Positions 58,732 to 64,000 of a stretch of 64,000 bases of DNA are shown here, piece after piece (position 1 is the first letter of the stretch; each line of letters opens with the position of its first letter). The position numbers and the translations under genes are program-made. The notes beneath the pieces are model-generated. The model saw only the letters and a list, made by a program, of their open reading frames with translations, did not search any database and was not told where the DNA came from. The DNA is from Vibrio agarivorans (GTDB lineage Bacteria > Pseudomonadota > Gammaproteobacteria > Enterobacterales > Vibrionaceae), in contig NZ_JAUFQF010000004.1 of the NCBI RefSeq assembly GCF_030409635.1, forward strand, positions 902,241 to 966,240. The letters run 5' to 3'.

Positions 58732-59259
58732 ATGTTAGCGAAAGAGATGGTCGAACAGCTCAACGAGCAAATTAATCTGGAATTTTTCTCATCCAATCTA
58801 TACTTACAAATGAGTGCTTGGTGTGAAGATAAGGGGTTTGAAGGAGCGGCTGAATTCTTACGTGCTCATGCTGTAGAAGAGATGGAGCACATGCAGCGTC
58901 TATTTACGTATGTAAGTGAGACGGGTGCGATGCCGATTCTGGGTGCGATTGAAGCACCAAAGCACCAATTTAATAGCTTGGGAGATGTGTTCCGAGAAAC
59001 TTATGAGCACGAGCAGATGATTACGCAAAAAATCAACAAATTGGCTCACGTGGCGTTCTCGTCTCAAGACTATTCTACCTTTAACTTCTTGCAGTGGTAC
59101 GTCGCAGAACAGCACGAGGAAGAGAAGCTATTTAAGGGGATTTTAGACAAGCTGGATCTGGTTGGTGAAGATGGTAAAGCGTTGTTCTTCATTGATAAGG
59201 ATCTAGCGGCAATGGCAAAAGAAGGTTCATCTTCGATTATGGATACGCCTGCGGAGTAA
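58732..59259 (+). CDS. ftnA: Ferritin FtnA (non-haem iron storage)
   Basis: A 24-mer ferritin that oxidises and stores iron. From ATG 58732, 5 bases after GGAG, it is 175 aa and begins [21 protein letters not shown]; the open frame upstream to 58678 has no homology. Di-iron ligands are visible in NEQINLEFF (Glu), [15 protein letters not shown] (Glu, His) and [14 protein letters not shown]. It lies between uspA and uspB. Confidence 0.95.
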   Translation: MLAKEMVEQLNEQINLEFFSSNLYLQMSAWCEDKGFEGAAEFLRAHAVEEMEHMQRLFTYVSETGAMPILGAIEAPKHQFNSLGDVFRETYEHEQMITQKINKLAHVAFSSQDYSTFNFLQWYVAEQHEEEKLFKGILDKLDLVGEDGKALFFIDKDLAAMAKEGSSSIMDTPAE

Positions 59260-59337
59260 GATCTCATCCTGCTAGCCCTGCGCTAAGGAACAGTCTGATC
59301 GTCTCTGCTTGCCCATGACAAGATGTAGGGAGGAGAG

Positions 59338-59661
59338 ATGATCAGCAGCGATGTAATTCTATTTTCATTAATGGTAGTGAGTATGGTCAATTTGGCCCGG
59401 TATCTCACTGCACTGCGATCCCTAATATACATAATGCGCGAAGCCCACCCACTGTTGTATCAACAGGTCGATGGTGGCGGATTCTTTACAACGCATGGTA
59501 ACTATACGAAACAGGTAAGACTGTTCCACTACCTGCGAACCAGAGAGTACCTACAACACCATGACAATACGTTCATCGATAAGTGTGTTCGTGTCAGGGG
59601 GTTATTTGTATTGAGTATGTCGCTACTTGCTGTAACGGTGTTGGCTGTGTTTATTCTGTGA
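59338..59661 (+). CDS. uspB: Universal stress protein B
   Basis: A 107-aa inner-membrane stress protein (E. coli UspB 111 aa, sigma-S dependent there). It has a membrane helix at each end, with the conserved centre [19 protein letters not shown]...KQVRL. In E. coli uspB is adjacent to uspA; here ftnA lies between them. Confidence 0.93.
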   Translation: MISSDVILFSLMVVSMVNLARYLTALRSLIYIMREAHPLLYQQVDGGGFFTTHGNYTKQVRLFHYLRTREYLQHHDNTFIDKCVRVRGLFVLSMSLLAVTVLAVFIL

Positions 59662-59718
59662 TCTAAATCTACAGTTGGCACTCATAGGCTTTGCCGTTAA
59701 AATAGCCACCAATCATGG

Positions 59719-59750
59719 AGGATGTGCATTTGCGCATCCTTTTTTATTTT
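59719..59750 (+). terminator. Terminator after uspB
   Basis: Stem AGGATGTGCA (59719-59728) / TGCGCATCCT (59731-59740) with one wobble pair is followed by TTTTTTATTTT. Confidence 0.85.
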
Positions 59751-59769
59751 CAGAAGTGGGTAAAGAGTA

Positions 59770-60963
59770 ATGAGTAAGCACGTCGATGTGGTGATTATTG
59801 GTGCGGGCGCAGCAGGATTAATGTGTGCGGCTGAAGCTGGTAAGCGAGGGCGTCGTGTACTCGTTGTTGATCATGCTAAGAAACCTGGGCGTAAGATTCT
59901 GATTTCTGGTGGCGGTCGTTGTAACTTCACTAACTATGATGTCACTGCTCAAAACTACCTTTGCAATAACTCTCACTTCGTAAAATCAGCGCTCTCGCAA
60001 TACACCAACTGGGATTTTATCTCCATGGTGAGCAAGCATGGTATTGAGTTTGAAGAGCGCGATCATGGTCAGCTGTTCTGTGTTGGCGATCATACTGCCA
60101 AAGATATCGTCAAGATGCTGCTGGCTGAGTGTGATATGCCGAACGTATCCTTTCAGTACCAAGCCGACGTCCATTCCATTGAGCAGCAAGAGCAAGGCTT
60201 TGCTTTAACTGTGAACACACAGGCTTTCACGTGTGACTCGTTAGTGGTTGCGACAGGTGGTTTATCAATGCCTAAATTAGGCGCTACGCCATTTGGCTAT
60301 AAGATTGCAGAGCAATTTGGCTTATCTGTGATGCCTACGACCGCAGGGCTTGTGCCATTCACGCTACACAAAGAAGATAAGCAAGCGCTCGATGAGCTTT
60401 CTGGCATTGCGATTCCAAGTGAAATTACCGCGCAAGACGGCACTATGTTTACAGAGGCGCTGCTATTTACGCACCGTGGTTTGTCTGGCCCGTCTGTTTT
60501 ACAAATTTCTTCGTTCTGGAAGGCCGGTCAGTCGGTTAGCATTAACCTAGTTCCGAATGACGATATCGCAACACTGCTTGAGAATTCTCGCGAGAAACAC
60601 CCGAATCAAAGCCTAAAGAATACCCTGGCCAAGGTGCTACCAAAGCGCCTCGTAGAAGTGTTGATTGCTCGTCGAGAGTTAGATGACAAGCCACTCAAGC
60701 AATACAACGCGAAGCAGTTTGAACAAATTGTACACCTGCTAGAGAACTGGACTATTTTGCCAAACGGCACTGAAGGCTACCGCACGGCAGAAGTGACGCT
60801 TGGCGGCGTAGATACGGATCAGCTTTCATCTAAAACCATGGAGTGTAAATCAATAAAAGGTCTCTACTTCATTGGTGAAGTGATGGATGTCACCGGTTGG
60901 TTGGGAGGCTATAACTTCCAATGGTGCTGGAGCTCGGGTTTTGTTGCCGGGCAGTGGGTATAA
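59770..60963 (+). CDS. yhiN: YhiN-family FAD-dependent oxidoreductase
   Basis: A flavoprotein of the HI0933/YhiN family, 397 aa, with unproven substrate. It has the N-terminal dinucleotide motif IIGAGAAGLMCAAEAGKRG (residues 9-27) and the family block PGRKILISGGGRCNFTN. VATGGLSMPKLGATPFGY follows in the middle and GEVMDVTGWLGGYNFQWCWSSG near the end, all typical. E. coli yhiN is also beside uspB. A convergent terminator follows. Confidence 0.92.
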   Translation: MSKHVDVVIIGAGAAGLMCAAEAGKRGRRVLVVDHAKKPGRKILISGGGRCNFTNYDVTAQNYLCNNSHFVKSALSQYTNWDFISMVSKHGIEFEERDHGQLFCVGDHTAKDIVKMLLAECDMPNVSFQYQADVHSIEQQEQGFALTVNTQAFTCDSLVVATGGLSMPKLGATPFGYKIAEQFGLSVMPTTAGLVPFTLHKEDKQALDELSGIAIPSEITAQDGTMFTEALLFTHRGLSGPSVLQISSFWKAGQSVSINLVPNDDIATLLENSREKHPNQSLKNTLAKVLPKRLVEVLIARRELDDKPLKQYNAKQFEQIVHLLENWTILPNGTEGYRTAEVTLGGVDTDQLSSKTMECKSIKGLYFIGEVMDVTGWLGGYNFQWCWSSGFVAGQWV

Positions 60964-60990
60964 CTCGCCACAATAACGCAAAGTCACAGC

Positions 60991-61022
60991 AACCCACCAA
61001 ACGCTACAACGCTTGGTGGGTT
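60991..61022. terminator. Bidirectional terminator between yhiN and the GGDEF-EAL gene
   Basis: A perfect 10-bp stem aacccaccaa (60991-61000) / ttggtgggtt (61013-61022) has a 12-base loop between convergent genes. Confidence 0.85.
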
Positions 61023-61026
61023 GATT

Positions 61027-63081
61027 TTATTCAGCAATCAGTTTGCTCGCATCCTCAACCGAGAGTGGTTTTCCTAGGAAGTAGCCTTGGCCACTATCGC
61101 AGCCATTATTCTTGAGGTGCTTTAGCTGCTCAGGGTGTTCAATGCCTTCAGCAATAACCTCTAACGATAGGGTTTGTGCCATGGCAATGATCGCATTCAC
61201 AATTGAGTTGCTCTCGTTATCATCGGGCACATCGTTAATAAATGAGCGATCAATTTTGAGTTTATTCAGTGGCAAGCCTTTGAGGTATGAGAGTGATGAG
61301 AAGCCAGTGCCAAAATCATCAAGTGCAACCGTTACCCCGAGCTTTTGCAACAGTTGTAAGTCATGAATCGCTTGGTCTTTATTCTCAATCAGAAATCCCT
61401 CGGTAATTTCGATTTCTATCCGGCTTGCTGGGCAACCCGTGTTGAGCAAGATTTGTGTTAGCTTGTCGATGAAGTTGCGCTGCCTTAGCTGCACCGCGGA
61501 AACGTTGACCGCAATCTTGCCAAATTTACGTCCTTCATCCAGCCACAGCTTAGCTTGCTGACAGGCTCTAGTTAACACCCAGTAACCGATGGGTTGAATG
61601 AGCCCAGTACGCTCAGCAATAGGGATAAACTGCGCGGGTGAAACAAAGCCCAATTCAGGATGGTTCCAACGGAGCAGGGCTTCAAAGCCTTTTAGGGAGT
61701 GATCAGATAGTGAATATTGTGGCTGATAAACAAGGTGGAACTGATCGTGCTCCAGTGCATTATACAGTGCCGACTGCATTCGCACGTGAGATAGGGCAAC
61801 ATCGGTCAGCTCGGGCGTATAAAACGCATAACCATTGCGTCCATTGTTCTTGGCGAGATACATCGCAGTATCCGCATTTTTGAGCAGAGATTCTGCATCC
61901 AGTCCATCATTTGGATACATTGCAATGCCGATACTGGTAGAGATACGCAGTGACTCATTAGGCAGCAGGTCGAAGTTTTGACTGAATAGGCTGAATATAC
62001 GTTCGACGATTGCGGTTGCCTCAACGGCAGAGACGATGTCAGTGATTAATATCACGAACTCATCACCCCCAATACGCGCAATATGGTCTTGACGACCAAG
62101 CTGTGTGCGTAAGCGTCGAGCCAGTTCTGTCAGTATTTGGTCTCCACTTTGGTGGCCAAATGAATCATTAATGTGTTTGAAGTGGTCGATATCGAGAAAC
62201 AGCGTGGCGAACATCTGTTTTGCCGTACGAGCGTGAATGATCTGCTCATTCATCGTATTGAGCAGTGTTGCTCGGTTGGGCAGCTCAGTTAGGTGGTCGA
62301 AAAATGCCAGCTTCTCTAGTTTCTCTTCATGCGCTTTTTGCACTGAGACATCTTCAAACACACAAATGAAGTTCATCAACTGATGATCGTTATCGAAGAC
62401 TTTGGTGATTGTCGTCAGCTGTGGGTATAGAGAGCCATCTTTGCGGCGGTTGATAAACTCGCCTTTCCATTGATGCTCATTGTCTAGGTTGTCCCACATC
62501 GCCCGATAAAAGTCGGTTTTATGCAGGCCTGATTGGAGCATTCTCGGGTTGCGACCAATGACCTCACTTAACTCAAATCCGGTGATCTGTGAAAAGGCAG
62601 GATTGACGTCCATGATGTTGCCTCGCACATCGGTGATCATCATGCCTTCATTCGAGTTGTGAAAGATTTTTGCTGCGAGGGCGAGTTGGTTTTCTACTTG
62701 CTTACGACGAGTCACATTTCGTGTCATGCCCGATACACCAATAATATTGCCATCTTCGTCTACAACGGGTGACTTAATCGTCTCTAGCCAGATCTCTTGG
62801 CCATCACTATTTGCTCGAGCACACTCTTCAACGATGTGCTGCTTGCCCGTCGTGAGTGCAATATTGTCGGTAATGAGAAATTTGTCCGCTAGGTCGCGAT
62901 CAAAAATTTCATAGTCCGTTTTACCGATAATTGACGAGAGGTTTTTTTGCCACGCTTTTTCCACGGCAGCATTACATTGCACATAGACCCCGTTAAGGTC
63001 TTTAATCCAGGCATGGTCATCAAGGCCGTTCCAAAACTGCTTAAGGCTCGCTTGAAGCATTGCTGGCTTATTATTGGACAT
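61027..63081 (-). CDS. PAS-PAS-GGDEF-EAL cyclic-di-GMP signalling protein
   Basis: A 684-aa cytoplasmic protein from ATG 63081 (MSNNKPAMLQ); the frame is open to 63165 but that extension has no homology. Two PAS domains with PAC tails occupy about residues 10-125 and 130-250. A GGDEF domain (260-420) has intact IGGDEFVIL, but the upstream inhibitory I-site RxxD is absent (GRQD instead). An EAL domain (430-680) has FEALLRWNHP, DDFGTGFSSL and AEGIEHPEQ. Both catalytic motifs look intact, so synthase, hydrolase or both are possible. It has no membrane segment. Confidence 0.93.
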   Translation of the reverse strand: MSNNKPAMLQASLKQFWNGLDDHAWIKDLNGVYVQCNAAVEKAWQKNLSSIIGKTDYEIFDRDLADKFLITDNIALTTGKQHIVEECARANSDGQEIWLETIKSPVVDEDGNIIGVSGMTRNVTRRKQVENQLALAAKIFHNSNEGMMITDVRGNIMDVNPAFSQITGFELSEVIGRNPRMLQSGLHKTDFYRAMWDNLDNEHQWKGEFINRRKDGSLYPQLTTITKVFDNDHQLMNFICVFEDVSVQKAHEEKLEKLAFFDHLTELPNRATLLNTMNEQIIHARTAKQMFATLFLDIDHFKHINDSFGHQSGDQILTELARRLRTQLGRQDHIARIGGDEFVILITDIVSAVEATAIVERIFSLFSQNFDLLPNESLRISTSIGIAMYPNDGLDAESLLKNADTAMYLAKNNGRNGYAFYTPELTDVALSHVRMQSALYNALEHDQFHLVYQPQYSLSDHSLKGFEALLRWNHPELGFVSPAQFIPIAERTGLIQPIGYWVLTRACQQAKLWLDEGRKFGKIAVNVSAVQLRQRNFIDKLTQILLNTGCPASRIEIEITEGFLIENKDQAIHDLQLLQKLGVTVALDDFGTGFSSLSYLKGLPLNKLKIDRSFINDVPDDNESNSIVNAIIAMAQTLSLEVIAEGIEHPEQLKHLKNNGCDSGQGYFLGKPLSVEDASKLIAE

Positions 63082-63234
63082 GTGGTGCTTCAATCCTTTG
63101 TTATTTTGCACTCTATGATGCATTCGGCGCTTGCTACACAGGGTGCTTTTGATACAGCAAATCAATCAAGGCGCAATCATACGCCTATCATTGGATATGA
63201 TCGAGTTGGGATGCAATTATATTGAAGGCTACTC

Positions 63235-64000
63235 TCATCCCTGTTCAGTGATACTTTGACGTGCTTTAAACTTAAGTTGTTGAATCACCAATCCGGTGAT
63301 GATCAATACCAGGCCCATGAGTGTGCTCGGGTGTATTTCTTCACCGATGATGGTGGAAAGTAGAATAAGAGAGATAAAGGGTGAGGCAAAGATCAGGTTA
63401 CTGATACGAGCCGTATTATTAGTTAACTTCAAGGCAGATAACCACAGCACAAATGTAATGCCCATCTCAAACAAACCGACATAGCTGACAGCCAACCAAC
63501 CTTTGTGACTGACGTTTGCAAAGCCAATACCTTCATACACCATCAAGGCAACGGCAAAAGGAATAGCGACGAAGAAGCCAAGCAACACACCTACGATGGG
63601 GTCTGCTTTGTTTTTTGTATTCAGGATCCAGTAGCCCGCCCAAAGCAGAGTAGAGAGCAGGGCAAGACCAACACCAAGAGGGCTCTCAAAATCAAGGGCT
63701 AATAGATCCCCTTGAGTCGCAATCACAATCACACCGAAGTAGCTCAACCCACAGGCAACCCAGTCTTGTTTACGGATTTTTTGACCAAGGAACATCGCCG
63801 CCATCAATGTGAGCGTGATTGCCCAGCTGTAGTTTATCGCTTGTGCCTGTGATGCTGGCAGCAAGTCATAAGCCTTAAATAGAATTAGGTAGTAAGCAAG
63901 CGGGTTAATTAAACCGAGCAGAAGGTAGTACCAAGGGTTCGCTACGAAGGTTGGCACGATCTGCTGGAGTGTGCCTTTGAGCGCGCAGACGATAAACAGT
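63235..64000 (-). CDS. EamA/DMT-family transporter, partial
   Basis: An inner-membrane carrier of the drug/metabolite transporter superfamily. The frame remains open to the window end (codons before 63957 read LFIVCALKGTLQQIV), so the N-terminus is missing. About nine hydrophobic segments are visible, with the second EamA repeat around residues 100-230 and a basic tail QLKFKARQ. The substrate is unknown. It is transcribed toward the GGDEF-EAL gene. Confidence 0.88.
   Translation of the reverse strand, partial: LFIVCALKGTLQQIVPTFVANPWYYLLLGLINPLAYYLILFKAYDLLPASQAQAINYSWAITLTLMAAMFLGQKIRKQDWVACGLSYFGVIVIATQGDLLALDFESPLGVGLALLSTLLWAGYWILNTKNKADPIVGVLLGFFVAIPFAVALMVYEGIGFANVSHKGWLAVSYVGLFEMGITFVLWLSALKLTNNTARISNLIFASPFISLILLSTIIGEEIHPSTLMGLVLIITGLVIQQLKFKARQSITEQG

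Overview
This window is the replication-origin region of the large chromosome of a Vibrio (or close Vibrionaceae relative). The evidence is the gene order mnmG–oriC–mioC–mnmE–yidC–yidD–rnpA–rpmH, an amino-acid ABC transporter inserted before dnaA–dnaN–recF–gyrB, an rRNA operon whose 16S–23S spacer carries tRNA-Glu-Lys-Ala-Val (the Vibrio 'GLAV' spacer), and chromosome-I type parA/parB with perfect parS sites nearby. The species cannot be named from the sequence alone. No phage, IS element, integron or CRISPR array was seen.

Layout, left of the origin. 1-4205 (+): the 3' end of glyS, a GH13 alpha-amylase lipoprotein, and an avtA gene broken by a frameshift. 4274-10660 (-): a complete rrn operon read leftward (16S, tRNA-Glu, Lys, Ala, Val, 23S, 5S, tRNA-Asp, tRNA-Trp, a tRNA relic) with two promoters and boxA elements. 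10724-16956: hemG, trkH and yigZ (-), then fadBA (+) behind a FadR-like operator. 17026-29822 (-): glmU, the nine-gene F1Fo ATP synthase operon (atpIBEFHAGDC), parB, parA, rsmG and mnmG. 29900-30245: oriC, with three tandem AT-rich 12-mers, DnaA boxes and about 14 GATC sites.

Layout, right of the origin. 30250-34930 (-): mioC, mnmE, yidC, yidD, rnpA, rpmH. 34959-37203 (-): a polar amino-acid/cystine-like ABC transporter. 37568-43656 (+): dnaA, dnaN, recF, gyrB. 43770-44485 (+): a sigma-32 promoter, a small unannotated 41-codon ORF, and ibpA, each ORF preceded by a nearly identical ROSE-type RNA thermometer hairpin. Then crcB, and a TPP riboswitch with thiC-thiE-thiF-thiS-thiG-thiH. Two perfect parS sites lie in and just after the thi operon. 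51595-63957: an Xaa-Pro aminopeptidase, a LysR regulator divergent from a Bcr/CflA efflux pump, an H-NS-like oligomerisation-domain protein, asnC, rsmJ, a Cys/Lys-rich unknown, uspA, ftnA, uspB, yhiN, a PAS-GGDEF-EAL protein, and an EamA transporter cut by the window end.

The region joins replication initiation (oriC, dnaA, dnaN, gyrB), chromosome partition (ParA/ParB and parS), ribosome and tRNA production (rrn, mnmG, mnmE, rsmG, rsmJ, rnpA, rpmH), membrane energetics (ATP synthase, YidC) and stress or iron handling (ibpA, uspA/B, ftnA). The least ordinary observations are the duplicated thermometer with its embedded small ORF, parS sites inside coding sequence, a terminator that screens oriC from mioC transcription, and the frameshifted avtA.
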